Assembly: GCF_033436665.1 (NCBI RefSeq)
Contig: NZ_JAWQFO010000002.1
Coordinates: 434,001-498,000 of the forward strand
DNA from: JAWQFO01 sp033436665
Lineage (GTDB): Bacteria; Pseudomonadota; Alphaproteobacteria; Rhodobacterales; Rhodobacteraceae
Direction of reading: 5' to 3'
Length of the DNA: 64,000 nucleotides
The translations under genes were made by a program, and so were the position numbers. This document shows positions 35,769 to 44,564 of the stretch, piece after piece; the first letter of the stretch is position 1; each line of letters opens with the position of its first letter. Under the pieces are notes generated by a model. The model was not told where the DNA came from and did not search any database. It saw only the letters and a list, made by a program, of their open reading frames with translations.

Positions 35769-36662
35769 ATGGACGCGTTCGGCGCCACGGCGCTGGTGCT
35801 TTTCGCGGCGAACCTCGGGTTCAACCAAGTCGTCATCAAGGTCACCAATGGTGGTTTCCAGCCGGTGTTCTCGGCGGGCCTGCGATCGGCCGGAGCGATC
35901 GTCATCCTGCTTTTGTGGATGAAGCTGCGCGGCACGACCTTCCGCATCGACCGCGCCGCCGTGCCCGCGGGCCTGCTGTCGGGCGTGTTCTTCGCCGTCG
36001 AGTTCATGGCGCTCTTTACCGCGCTTGACCTCACCACCGTCGGGCGCGCTTCGGTCATGCTCTACTCGATGCCGGTCTGGCTGGCGCTGGCAAGTCACCT
36101 CGTGATTCCCGGCGAGCGGCTGACGAAGCTTCGCACGCTCGGCATGGCGCTGGCGATGGGCGGGGTGGCCCTTGCGCTGCTGGACCGGTCGAGCGCGGGC
36201 GCGAGCCTTGCCGGAGACCTGCTGGCGCTGGTCGCGGCCTTCTGCTGGACCGGCATCGCGCTTTGCGTGAAGATCACGCCGCTGTCGCGCGTCGCACCCG
36301 TTCATCAACTGATGTACCAGCTTGTCGTCTCGGCCCCCGTGCTGTTGCTGGCGGCCCTGTTCTTCGGAGATCTCGTGCGCGACATCGGCCCCGTGCATCT
36401 CGCAGGGCTCGCCTACCAGATCGTCTGCGTGGCGAGCCTGGGGTTCCTTGCATGGTTCTGGCTGCTGTCGATCTACCCGGCGGCCTCGGTCGCCTCGTTC
36501 AGCTTCCTGTCGCCGGTCTTTGCCGTGCTGCTCGGCTGGGCGCTGCTGGGCGAAGAGATCGCACCGCGGGTCTGGATCGCACTGGGGCTCGTGGCCGCCG
36601 GCATATTCCTCGTCAACCGGCGGCCACGCGCGGTGCGGGCAACCGGCGCTCCGGCGCGCTGA
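35769..36662 (+). CDS. DMT superfamily transporter (EamA)
   Basis: 297 aa with about ten membrane helices and two EamA repeats; conserved ends such as FFAVEFMALFTALDLT and PVFAVLLGWALLGEEI are typical. Start options are ATG 35751 and ATG 35769; the second begins the first helix immediately and has a GACAGGAAAA site upstream. It ends 3 nt before the convergent selO stop. Substrate unknown. It is a different subgroup from the EamA gene at 30899. Confidence 0.85.
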   Translation: MDAFGATALVLFAANLGFNQVVIKVTNGGFQPVFSAGLRSAGAIVILLLWMKLRGTTFRIDRAAVPAGLLSGVFFAVEFMALFTALDLTTVGRASVMLYSMPVWLALASHLVIPGERLTKLRTLGMALAMGGVALALLDRSSAGASLAGDLLALVAAFCWTGIALCVKITPLSRVAPVHQLMYQLVVSAPVLLLAALFFGDLVRDIGPVHLAGLAYQIVCVASLGFLAWFWLLSIYPAASVASFSFLSPVFAVLLGWALLGEEIAPRVWIALGLVAAGIFLVNRRPRAVRATGAPAR

Positions 36663-36665
36663 CGC

Positions 36666-38078
36666 TCAGGTGCCGCAGAATGTGGCCGGCACCACCTCGT
36701 CGGGCTGCGGCGGACGCATGAGATCTCGGTCTTCGGTGTCGTAAGGTCTGGCCAGCTCTGCGCGCAGGCGCTCGAAGGGCGCGTAGTCGCCGGACACGGC
36801 AGCGGCGATCATCTCTTCCAACCTGTGATTGCGCGGCACGATGCGGGGGTTCGACCGCGCCATCAGCTCGGCAGCGTCGGACAGATCGCCGACCCGATCC
36901 TGCCAGCGCGTCTGCCAGGCGTCGAATGCGTCGCGGTCGGTGAACTGGTCGCGGGCATCGCCGCGGGTCAGCGCGTCGAAGGTATTGGTGAAATCGGCCC
37001 CGTCCTCCTGCATCAGGGCCAGCAGATCCTCGATCAGCCCGCCGTCTCCTTCCTCAGGCGCCGCGATGCCAATCTTGGCCGCGAACGCGTCGAGCCAATG
37101 CCGTTCGATCTGCGCGGGCATGGCGTGCACGAGGGCGGTCGCCTTTTCGACCGCCGCCTCGCGGTCCGCGCATTGCTGGATCAGGGCGGTGGCGAATTGC
37201 GCCATGTTCCAGATCACGATGCGCGGCTGGTTGGAGTAGGCGTAGCGGCCCTGCTGGTCGATCGACGAATACACACGATTGGCATGGAAATCGTCCATGA
37301 AGGCGCAAGGGCCATAGTCGATGGTCTCGCCAGAGATGGTGCAGTTGTCGGTGTTCATCACGCCGTGGATGAAGCCCACCGACATCCATTGCGCGACAAG
37401 CTTTGCCTGCGCGGCGCAGACCGTGCGCAAGAGGCCCATCGCGCCGTCCGCGTCCGGGTAGTGCCGCGCGATCGCGTAGTCGGTGAGCCGGCGCAGATCG
37501 TCGATCTGGCCGCGATGCGCAAAGACCTGGAAGGTTCCGACCCTCAGGTGGCTCTGGGCGACGCGGGTCAGCACCGCGCCGGGCAGCACGGTTTCTCGCA
37601 GCACGTTTTCTCCGGTCAGCACGGCGGCAAGCGCGCGGGTGGTCGGGATGCCAAGCGCGTGCATCGCCTCGGAGACGATGTATTCGCGCAGAACCGGGCC
37701 GAGCCAGGCGCGCCCGTCGCCCATGCGTGAATAGGGCGTCTTGCCCGATCCTTTAAGCTGGATGTCGCGCCGGAGGCCGTCGCGGCCCACGACCTCACCG
37801 AGAAGGATCGCACGGCCGTCGCCAAGCTGGGGCGAGTAGTGGCCGAACTGGTGACCGGCGTAGAGCTGGGCCAGCGGCGCGGCGCCCTCCGGAACCTCGA
37901 CGCCACCATAGACCCGTGCCAGTGCCTCTTCGGGCGCGTCCGGCAGACCGAGAATCTGTGCAAGGTCATGATTGTAGGCGACAAGCCTCGGGGCGCGCAC
38001 CGGGCTCGGGTCGAGCCGTGTGTAGAACTGTTCCGGTAGGCGCGCGTAGGTGTTGTCGAAGGCGGCGGTGTATCCCAT
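36666..38078 (-). CDS. selO: Protein adenylyltransferase SelO (YdiU/UPF0061)
   Basis: A 470-aa pseudokinase-fold enzyme that AMPylates proteins on Ser/Thr/Tyr, linked to oxidative-stress control. Family motifs are YAGHQFGHYSPQLGDGRAILLGE near 68-91, LKGSGKTPYSRMGDGRAWLGPVLREY near 103-128 and MNTDNCTISGETIDYGPCAFMDDF near 240. The C-terminus ends PATFCGT; the penultimate-region Cys corresponds to the selenocysteine of eukaryotic SelO, replaced by Cys as in most bacteria. Confidence 0.94.
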   Translation of the reverse strand: MGYTAAFDNTYARLPEQFYTRLDPSPVRAPRLVAYNHDLAQILGLPDAPEEALARVYGGVEVPEGAAPLAQLYAGHQFGHYSPQLGDGRAILLGEVVGRDGLRRDIQLKGSGKTPYSRMGDGRAWLGPVLREYIVSEAMHALGIPTTRALAAVLTGENVLRETVLPGAVLTRVAQSHLRVGTFQVFAHRGQIDDLRRLTDYAIARHYPDADGAMGLLRTVCAAQAKLVAQWMSVGFIHGVMNTDNCTISGETIDYGPCAFMDDFHANRVYSSIDQQGRYAYSNQPRIVIWNMAQFATALIQQCADREAAVEKATALVHAMPAQIERHWLDAFAAKIGIAAPEEGDGGLIEDLLALMQEDGADFTNTFDALTRGDARDQFTDRDAFDAWQTRWQDRVGDLSDAAELMARSNPRIVPRNHRLEEMIAAAVSGDYAPFERLRAELARPYDTEDRDLMRPPQPDEVVPATFCGT

Positions 38079-38180
38079 GACCTCGATATACGGTCGCGGC
38101 GTCGGTTTTGCCAGTTCGACGGGTTAACGGGGCGTTGAGCTTTGCAAAGTCGCGGTGACCTGTTTGCAAAGCGTCCTGGC

Positions 38181-38630
38181 TCAGGATCTGCGGGTCATCA
38201 GCATGTAATCGGCGCGTTCCTTGAAACCGGCACGGGCATAGAGCCGACGCGTCTTTTCATCGTCGCGCCGCACCTCGAGATGCAACGCCTTCAACCCGGC
38301 CGCCGCGAGGGCACGCGGCAGGCTCTGCAGCGCTTCCGAGGCGATCCCGCGTCCGCGCACGCCGGGGCGAATGAAGATCTCGTCAATGAACCCGTCCATG
38401 CCGCCGAACTCCAGCGACCAGCCGAAGGTCACGACGACGTAGCCAATCGGCGCGCGCGGCGGCCCGATGAGGTAGGCCGCGCCATGCGGAACACCTTCCA
38501 GCAGGGGGGCGATCCCGGCGCGGCGCGCCTCGGCGCTCACCTCGATACCCGCCTCTGCGTGGAAGGCGGCGACCAGCGCGTCCATCCGGTCGAGGTGATC
38601 GGGCGTGGCGAGGGTCAGCACCGCGCTCAC
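38181..38630 (-). CDS. GNAT family N-acetyltransferase
   Basis: 149 aa with the acetyl-CoA-binding segment IFIRPGVRGRGIASEALQSLP (about 91-111) and ending KTRRLYARAGFKERADYMLM, the usual GNAT close. The start ATG overlaps the stop of the nucleoside hydrolase gene by 4 nt, so the two are in one transcript. Substrate unknown. Confidence 0.85.
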   Translation of the reverse strand: MSAVLTLATPDHLDRMDALVAAFHAEAGIEVSAEARRAGIAPLLEGVPHGAAYLIGPPRAPIGYVVVTFGWSLEFGGMDGFIDEIFIRPGVRGRGIASEALQSLPRALAAAGLKALHLEVRRDDEKTRRLYARAGFKERADYMLMTRRS

Positions 38631-39568
38631 AACCGGGCCAGCCTTTCCGTCAACAGCGCGAAAAAGCCGTCAGCATCGATTTCGCCGATGAACGTCGCAT
38701 TGGGCGCGCGATCGGTCACGCCCCACCAGTCGGCCACCGTCATCCCGAGCGTCAGGTCCGAGCCGGTCTCGATCTCGACGTTGACGTGCCGGCCCGAAAA
38801 CAGGTCGGGCCGGATCAGATAGGCGGTCACGCAGGGGTCGTGCAGCGGCGCGCCGTTCGACCCGTATTTCTCCTTGTCGAAACGTTCGAAGAAATCCGTC
38901 ATCTCGGCCACAGCCGCGCCGACAGGCGTGCCCAGCGCGCGGAAGGCGTCGTTGCGCGCTTTGGTGACCAGCGCCTTGTGCGTGACGTCGAGCGGCATCA
39001 CTGTGATCGGGACGCCCGAGCCGAACACGATCGCGGCGGCCTCGGGGTCGACGTAGATGTTGAACTCGGCAGTCGGCGTGATGTTGCCGACCTCGAAATA
39101 GGCGCCGCCCATCAGCACGATTCCGGCGATGCGATCGGCGATGTCGGGCGCTTTCTGCAAGGCGCGCGCGATGTTGGTAAGCGGGCCGAGCGGGCACAGG
39201 GTGACCGTTCCGGGCGCGGCGTCGCGCAGGGTCTCGACGATGAAAGCGACCGCGTGCTCCTCGGCCAGCGGCATCCGCGGCTCCGGCAGCGTGGGCCCGT
39301 CGAGCCCGGTCTTGCCATGCACATGCTCGGCGGTGACCAGGGGCCGTTCCAGCGGCGCATCGCACCCCGCGAACACCTTGATATCGGTCTTGCCGGCCAG
39401 TTCGCAGACGATCCTCGCGTTGCGCGCCGTCAGTTCGAGCGGCACGTTTCCGGCGACGCAGGTGATGCCCAGAACCTCGATGTCCTCGGGGCTCGCGAGG
39501 GCCAGCAGGATCGCGACGGCGTCGTCCTGCCCGGGGTCTGTGTCGATGATGATCTTGCGGGGGGCCAT
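38627..39568 (-). CDS. Inosine-uridine-preferring nucleoside hydrolase family
   Basis: 313 aa. The N-terminal calcium-binding motif IIIDTDPGQDDAVAILLAL (about 5-23) is diagnostic. GCDAPLERPL near 72, LMGGAYFEVGNITPTAEFNIYVDPEAA near 152-178 and HDPCVTAYLI near 240 complete the active site. It hydrolyses nucleosides to base and ribose for salvage. The start at 39568 is fixed by the family N-terminus; the frame remains open far upstream without meaning. Confidence 0.93.
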   Translation of the reverse strand: MAPRKIIIDTDPGQDDAVAILLALASPEDIEVLGITCVAGNVPLELTARNARIVCELAGKTDIKVFAGCDAPLERPLVTAEHVHGKTGLDGPTLPEPRMPLAEEHAVAFIVETLRDAAPGTVTLCPLGPLTNIARALQKAPDIADRIAGIVLMGGAYFEVGNITPTAEFNIYVDPEAAAIVFGSGVPITVMPLDVTHKALVTKARNDAFRALGTPVGAAVAEMTDFFERFDKEKYGSNGAPLHDPCVTAYLIRPDLFSGRHVNVEIETGSDLTLGMTVADWWGVTDRAPNATFIGEIDADGFFALLTERLARL

Positions 39569-39673
39569 GTCTGCTCCTGAGCCGATTTTGGCGGACACTG
39601 TCAAGGCCGTCCGCCGTTGTCCAGCCGTGCCCCGACGCTTGCGCCGGCTTGCGCGCATCGTTATCTCGGCGCG

Positions 39674-40564
39674 ATGGCGCAGACCAAGCCGATCTTCCTG
39701 CATCTGGGCGCGCACCGCACGGGTTCGTCTTCCTTCCAGGCCTGCCTTGCCCTGAACCGCGACGCGCTTGCGGCTGCAGGCTTCGACATCGCCTATCCCG
39801 GACGGGACGGCATTCCCGGCGGCAGGTTGCGGTTGCGTCTGCCGGCGCCGCGCCACGGCCGGGAGCGCGACGACGGCTTTGCAAAGGGGATTGCCGAGAC
39901 CTTTGCAAACATCAGCCCCGACCCGTCGCGCGGGTTGATCCTGTCGGAGGAGAACATACCCGGCGCGATGCGACAGTTCCGCAAAGGACGTTTCTATCCA
40001 GCCGCCGAGGGACGGCTGGAGTTGCTTTCTCGGGGCATGCCGGCGCGCCCTGACAGCGTTCTGCTTGTCGTGCGCCGGTACGACGCGCTTTTTCGCTCGA
40101 GCTATCGCAAGCGCGCCGAGGACAACGCCGTGCCTGATTTCGCTACGCTGGTTCCGGCCTATCTGTCGATGGATCGCGGCTGGCCGGAGATCGTCGCGGC
40201 GATCCGCGACATCCTGCGGCCCGACCGCCTGGTTGTCGTCAACTATCCGGAGCGGGGCACCAGCCTCGACTTGCTGCACCGGCTGGTGCCCGGTCTTGCC
40301 ATCAGCGGGCTGCGCGAACCCGAAAGGCCGATGAACCTCAGCGCCACGGATCAAGCGCTTAAGGTGCTGCAGGCGCGCTACCGGATTGGCGAGACGTTGG
40401 GCCGGAGCCAATGGAAGGCCATCATCGCCGAGAACGCCGGACGGACCGAAGATCACGGCTTTGCGGTCTTCTCCGAGGCCGATTCAAGGAAACTGCGGGC
40501 AAGGCACGACCGCGATCTCGACCGGCTTGCCGCGATGCCGGGTGTCACGCTGGTGTCGGGCTAG
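39674..40564 (+). CDS. Sulfotransferase-like P-loop protein
   Basis: 296 aa. The N-terminal FLHLGAHRTGSSSFQACL (about 8-25) looks like the PAPS 5'-phosphosulfate loop of sulfotransferases (LHxGxxKTGTTxxQ type). A later VVRRYDALFRSSYRKRAED (about 131-149) resembles the 3'-phosphate-binding segment. Overall it resembles the rhodobacterial 'sulfotransferase family' proteins near glycan genes, yet there is no glycan cluster here. The acceptor is unknown and activity is inferred. Its stop overlaps the convergent mazG gene by 4 nt. Confidence 0.65.
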   Translation: MAQTKPIFLHLGAHRTGSSSFQACLALNRDALAAAGFDIAYPGRDGIPGGRLRLRLPAPRHGRERDDGFAKGIAETFANISPDPSRGLILSEENIPGAMRQFRKGRFYPAAEGRLELLSRGMPARPDSVLLVVRRYDALFRSSYRKRAEDNAVPDFATLVPAYLSMDRGWPEIVAAIRDILRPDRLVVVNYPERGTSLDLLHRLVPGLAISGLREPERPMNLSATDQALKVLQARYRIGETLGRSQWKAIIAENAGRTEDHGFAVFSEADSRKLRARHDRDLDRLAAMPGVTLVSG

Positions 40565-41373
40565 GCGCGTTCGGCGCGCTTGACCGCGTCCCAGAGCGCG
40601 TCCATCTCGGCCAGATCGCTTTCTGCCGGGCGCTTGCCGCGCTCGGCCAACTGCGCCTCCACGGCCTCGAACCGGCGGGTGAACTTGGCGTTGGCCGCGC
40701 GCAGAGCGGCCTCGGGATCGAGCCCGAGGTGCCGCCCGAGGTTCGCCATCACGAATAGAAGATCGCCGAACTCTTCCTCGATCTCCGCCTCGCTCAGCGT
40801 GTCGCGCGCCTCGACCAGCTCGGCGGATTCCTCGGCGATCTTGTCGATGACCTCGCGCGTCGAGGGCCAGTCGAAGCCGACCCGCGCTGCGCGTTTCTGC
40901 AGCTTCAGCGCGCGCAGCAGCGCCGGAAGCCCGATCGCCACCCCGTCGAGCGTGCCCGACTGCGCCTTGCCCGCGCGCTCGGCGGCCTTGACCTGCTCCC
41001 AGTCGCGGGTCTGCTGTTCGGCCGACTTGTCGCGGCTTTCGTCGCCGAAGACATGCGGATGCCGCGCCACCATCTTGTCGGAAATCGCCCGGACCACCGA
41101 CTGGAACGAAAAATGTCCGGCCTCTTCGGCCATCTGAGCGTGGTAGACCGCCTGCAGCAGCAGATCGCCCAGTTCGCCCTCGAGATCGGGCCAGTCGCGA
41201 CGCTCGATGGCGTCGGCGACCTCGTAGGCCTCCTCGATCGTGTAGGGCGCGATGGTGTCGAAATCCTGTTCGATATCCCAGGGGCAACCGGTCTCGGGAT
41301 CGCGCAGACGGCGCATGATTTCCAGCAGCCGCTCTACCCCGGCGTCAGGGTCGTGAATGAGGTCGTCAGCCAT
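40561..41373 (-). CDS. mazG: Nucleoside triphosphate pyrophosphohydrolase MazG
   Basis: 270 aa with two MazG repeats. The first has CPWDIEQDFDTIAPYTIEEAYEVADAIE (about 29-56) and EELGDLL-type EGELGDLLLQAVYHAQMA. The second has FDWPSTREVIDKIAEESAELVEA and EFGDLLFVMANLGRHLG. The E-E-x-x-D metal residues are present. It cleaves (d)NTPs to NMP and pyrophosphate, cleaning abnormal nucleotides or lowering ppGpp. ATG at 41373; the open frame continues upstream only as an antisense shadow of the agmatinase genes. Confidence 0.93.
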   Translation of the reverse strand: MADDLIHDPDAGVERLLEIMRRLRDPETGCPWDIEQDFDTIAPYTIEEAYEVADAIERRDWPDLEGELGDLLLQAVYHAQMAEEAGHFSFQSVVRAISDKMVARHPHVFGDESRDKSAEQQTRDWEQVKAAERAGKAQSGTLDGVAIGLPALLRALKLQKRAARVGFDWPSTREVIDKIAEESAELVEARDTLSEAEIEEEFGDLLFVMANLGRHLGLDPEAALRAANAKFTRRFEAVEAQLAERGKRPAESDLAEMDALWDAVKRAERA

Positions 41374-41436
41374 TGCAGCGGCCCTTCGTTCGGTGTCAGA
41401 TGCACGTGCCAAGAAACGCCCGAGGAGTCTACCCCC

Positions 41437-42606
41437 ATGCCCGTCGTCAACCGGATCGCCGATTTCACCGGCGACATGACCGCCTGGCGGCGGCACCTGC
41501 ACACCATTCCCGAATTGGGGCTGGAGTGCCACGAGACGGCGGCCTTCGTGGCCGAACGCCTGCGCGACTTCGGCGTCGACGAGATCCACGAGGGGATCGC
41601 CAGAACCGGAATCGTGGCGATCATCGAAGGCCAGGGCGACGGGCCGACCATCGGGCTGCGCGCCGACATGGACGCGCTGCCGATCGCCGAGGAAACCGGG
41701 GCCGAGCACGCCAGCACGCGGCCCGGCAAGATGCACGCCTGCGGACATGACGGGCACACCACGATGCTGCTGGGCGCGGCGCGCTACCTTGCCGAGACAC
41801 GCAACTTCGCGGGCCGCGTGGCGCTTTTGTTCCAGCCGGCGGAAGAGACCGGCGGCGGTGGCGAGGTGATGGTGCAGGAAGGCGTGATGGAGCGCTTCGG
41901 GATCGGCGAGGTCTACGCCATCCACAACGCGCCCGGAAAGGACTTCGGCCAGTTCTTCACCAAACCCGGTCCGATCATGGCCGCAGCCGACGAGTTTCAC
42001 GTGCGCATCACCGGCAAGGGCGGGCATGGCGCGCGGCCGCACGACTGCATCGACCCGGTGGTTGCGGCGGTCTCGATCGTGCAGGCCTTCCAGACCGTCG
42101 TCAGCCGCAACCACCGCGCGGCGGACTCGCTGGTGATCTCGGTCACGCAGATCCACACCGGCACTACGGACAACGTGATCCCCGAAACCGCCTACATCAA
42201 CGGCACGGTGCGCACTTTCGACAAGGAGGTGCAGGCGATGGTCGTGCGGCGAATGGAAGAGATCGTGGCCGGGCAGGCGGCCTCTTTCGGGGTGACGGCC
42301 GAGCTCGAGTTCGTCTACGGCTACCCGCCGACCGTGAACGATGCGGCCAAGGCCGAATTCGCCGGGCGGGTCGCGGCGGAAGTCGCCGGCGAGGAGGGCG
42401 TCGACGGGGCGGTCGAGCCGGTGATGGGAGCGGAGGATTTCTCCTACATGCTCGAGGCGCGCCCCGGCGCCTACCTGATGCTGGGACAGGGCGACGGTCC
42501 GGGCGTGCATCACCCGAAATACGACTTCAACGACGAGATCGCGCCGATCGGGGCCTCGTTCTTCGCGCGGCTCGTCGAACGCGCGCAGCCGGTCGCCGGA
42601 GCCTGA
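41437..42606 (+). CDS. M20 family amidohydrolase (hippurate hydrolase-like)
   Basis: A 389-aa di-metal amidohydrolase of the M20D group. Motifs are RRHLHTIPELGLECHETAAF near 17-36, GLRADMDALPIAEETG near 73, MHACGHDGHTTMLLG near 98 and FQPAEETGGGG near 131, with MGAEDFSYMLEARPGAYLMLG near 330. It hydrolyses N-acyl amino acids or related amides. ATG 41437 follows CGAGGAG. It ends 3 nt before the first ureohydrolase, so the three genes form an operon that probably degrades a guanidino or acylated amino compound; the pathway is inferred. Confidence 0.9.
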   Translation: MPVVNRIADFTGDMTAWRRHLHTIPELGLECHETAAFVAERLRDFGVDEIHEGIARTGIVAIIEGQGDGPTIGLRADMDALPIAEETGAEHASTRPGKMHACGHDGHTTMLLGAARYLAETRNFAGRVALLFQPAEETGGGGEVMVQEGVMERFGIGEVYAIHNAPGKDFGQFFTKPGPIMAAADEFHVRITGKGGHGARPHDCIDPVVAAVSIVQAFQTVVSRNHRAADSLVISVTQIHTGTTDNVIPETAYINGTVRTFDKEVQAMVVRRMEEIVAGQAASFGVTAELEFVYGYPPTVNDAAKAEFAGRVAAEVAGEEGVDGAVEPVMGAEDFSYMLEARPGAYLMLGQGDGPGVHHPKYDFNDEIAPIGASFFARLVERAQPVAGA

Positions 42607-42609
42607 TAC

Positions 42610-43581
42610 ATGGCACTGGAAGACGCAAAGACCCAGGTCGACCAGGCCTTTACGCGCGACGACCTGAAAGGCCCAAGCTTCGAGAACACCTTCGGCGGGG
42701 CAACCTCGTTCCTGCGCCGGCGCTATTCCAAGGACCTGTCGGGCGCCGAGATCGCGGTGACCGGCGTACCCTTCGACCAATCGGTCACCAACCGCACCGG
42801 CACCCGGCTGGGGCCGCGCGCGGTGCGCGAGGCCTCGGCGCTTCAGCCCTATGACCCGCCCTACGGCTGGGGCTTCGACGTGCTGAGCGAACGCGCCATC
42901 GTCGACTACGGCGATCTGGCCTTCGACTACGGGCATGTCAGCGAATTCCCCGACAAGCTGACCGACCATATCCGGGGCATCCTCGCGGCCGACGTGGCCA
43001 GCGTCGCCATCGGCGGCGATCATTACATCAGCTTCCCGATCCTCAAGGCCTATGCCGAGAAATACGGGCCGATTGCCCTGTTGCAGTTCGACGCGCACAC
43101 CGACACCTGGGTCGACGACGACATGACCCGGATTGATCACGGCACGATGTTCTACAAAGCCGTGAAGGCGGGGCTCATCGACCCGGCGCACTCGGTTCAG
43201 GTCGGCATCCGCACGACGAACCCCGACACGCTGGGTATCACCGTGATCGACGCGCCGGAGGTGCACGAGAGCGGACCGAAAGCGGTGGCCGAGAAGATCA
43301 GGTCGATCCTCGGCGATGCGCCCTGTTACCTGACCTTCGACATCGATGCGCTCGACCCGGCCTTCGCGCCGGGCACCGGCACCCCGGTCTGGGGCGGGCT
43401 GAGCTCGGCGCAGGCGGCGGCGATCCTGCGCGGCATCGCCGGCATCAACATCATGGGCGGCGACGTGGTCGAGGTCTCGCCGCCCTTCGACACCACCGGG
43501 GCCACGGCGATCGCCGGGGCGCATGTGGCGGCCGAGATCCTGTGCCTTCTGGGCTGGAGGATGCGCGGGGGCGCGGCATGA
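42610..43581 (+). CDS. speB: Agmatinase-family ureohydrolase, first copy
   Basis: 323 aa, arginase-fold Mn-dependent ureohydrolase. The metal motifs are GGDHYIS near 138, FDAHTDTW near 157 and TFDIDALDPAFAPGTGTPVWGG near 238. It is commonly called agmatinase (agmatine to putrescine plus urea), but guanidinobutyrase, guanidinopropionase and related activities share these motifs. The Trp in TPVWGG differs from the second copy. It overlaps the next paralogue by 4 nt. Confidence 0.85.
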   Translation: MALEDAKTQVDQAFTRDDLKGPSFENTFGGATSFLRRRYSKDLSGAEIAVTGVPFDQSVTNRTGTRLGPRAVREASALQPYDPPYGWGFDVLSERAIVDYGDLAFDYGHVSEFPDKLTDHIRGILAADVASVAIGGDHYISFPILKAYAEKYGPIALLQFDAHTDTWVDDDMTRIDHGTMFYKAVKAGLIDPAHSVQVGIRTTNPDTLGITVIDAPEVHESGPKAVAEKIRSILGDAPCYLTFDIDALDPAFAPGTGTPVWGGLSSAQAAAILRGIAGINIMGGDVVEVSPPFDTTGATAIAGAHVAAEILCLLGWRMRGGAA

Positions 43582-44528
43582 CGAAGACCAACCAGCCGAT
43601 CAGCGGCAACGATCTGGCGCGGTTTTCCGGCCCCAACACCTTCATGCGGCTGCCTGCCGCCAACGACCTGTCGGGGCTCGACGTGGCCATGCTCGGGGTG
43701 CCCTCGGACATCGGCACCTCGTGGCGCTCCGGCACGCGCTTCGGGCCGAAGCAGATCCGCGCCGAAAGTGCGATGATCCGGCCCTACAACCTCGGAACCG
43801 GGGCGGCGCCCTTCGACAGCCTGCAAGTGGCCGATATCGGTGATCTGGCGATCAACACCTTCTCGCTGGCCGACAGTCTGCGGATCATCCGCGACAGCTA
43901 TGCCGAAATCCTCGCCCGCGACCTCGTCCCGATGGCGATGGGCGGCGATCATTCGATCACCCTGCCGATCCTGCGCGCGATCCACGACCGGCACGGGCCG
44001 GTTGCGTTGGTGCATGTCGACGCCCATGCCGACGTCAACGACGAGATGTTCGGAGAGAAAGAGACCCACGGCACCGTCTTCCGGCGCGCCTACGAGGAAG
44101 GATTGCTCGTTCCCGGCAAGACCTACCAGATCGGTCTGCGCGGATCGGGCTATTCGGCAGAGGATTTCACCGAGGCGCAATCGTGGGGCTTCCAGCACTT
44201 CCCGGCGCAGGACTACTGGCACCGCAGCCTCGAGACGCTGGGCGCCGAGATCCGGCGCGACATCGGTTCCGAGATTCCGGTCTACGTGAGCTACGACATC
44301 GACAGCCTGGACCCGGCCTACGCGCCCGGCACCGGCACGCCCGAGATTGGCGGGCTGACCACGCCGCAGGCGCTTGAACTCGTGCGCGCGCTCAAAGGGC
44401 TCAACATCGTCGGTTGCGACCTCGTTGAGGTCTCGCCGCCCTACGATCCGTCCGGAAACACGGCACTCACCGCCGCCAACATCCTGTTCGAACTGCTGTG
44501 CGTCCTGCCGGGGGTCGCCTATCGCTGA
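43578..44528 (+). CDS. Agmatinase-family ureohydrolase, second copy
   Basis: 316 aa, paralogue of the upstream gene. It has the same fold with GGDHSITLP near 133, VDAHADVNDE near 153 and SYDIDSLDPAYAPGTGTPEIGG near 238. Metal ligands are complete, so it should be active. Differences in the loops (HADVNDE against HTDTWVD; TPEIGG against TPVWGG) suggest a different guanidino substrate or a heteromeric partner role. ATG 43578 overlaps the previous stop. A 36-nt spacer with an inverted repeat leads to the DUF1499 gene. Confidence 0.83.
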   Translation: MTKTNQPISGNDLARFSGPNTFMRLPAANDLSGLDVAMLGVPSDIGTSWRSGTRFGPKQIRAESAMIRPYNLGTGAAPFDSLQVADIGDLAINTFSLADSLRIIRDSYAEILARDLVPMAMGGDHSITLPILRAIHDRHGPVALVHVDAHADVNDEMFGEKETHGTVFRRAYEEGLLVPGKTYQIGLRGSGYSAEDFTEAQSWGFQHFPAQDYWHRSLETLGAEIRRDIGSEIPVYVSYDIDSLDPAYAPGTGTPEIGGLTTPQALELVRALKGLNIVGCDLVEVSPPYDPSGNTALTAANILFELLCVLPGVAYR

Positions 44529-44538
44529 ACGCTGCCCG

Positions 44539-44564
44539 GGCGGTCCGGGCGCGAAAGGACCGCC
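44539..44564 (+). repeat. Inverted repeat covering the DUF1499 gene ribosome-binding site
   Basis: GGCGGTCC (44539-44546), a 10-nt loop GGGCGCGAAA and GGACCGCC (44557-44564), directly abutting the ATG at 44565. The right arm starts in the AAAGGA ribosome-binding site, so folding would hide it. It could also act as a weak terminator after the ureohydrolase gene, but no T-run follows. Confidence 0.5.

Noticed and set aside
41374..43524. Extension of the mazG frame through two other genes
   Set aside because: Only the part after ATG 41373 resembles MazG; upstream is antisense to the amidohydrolase and ureohydrolase genes.
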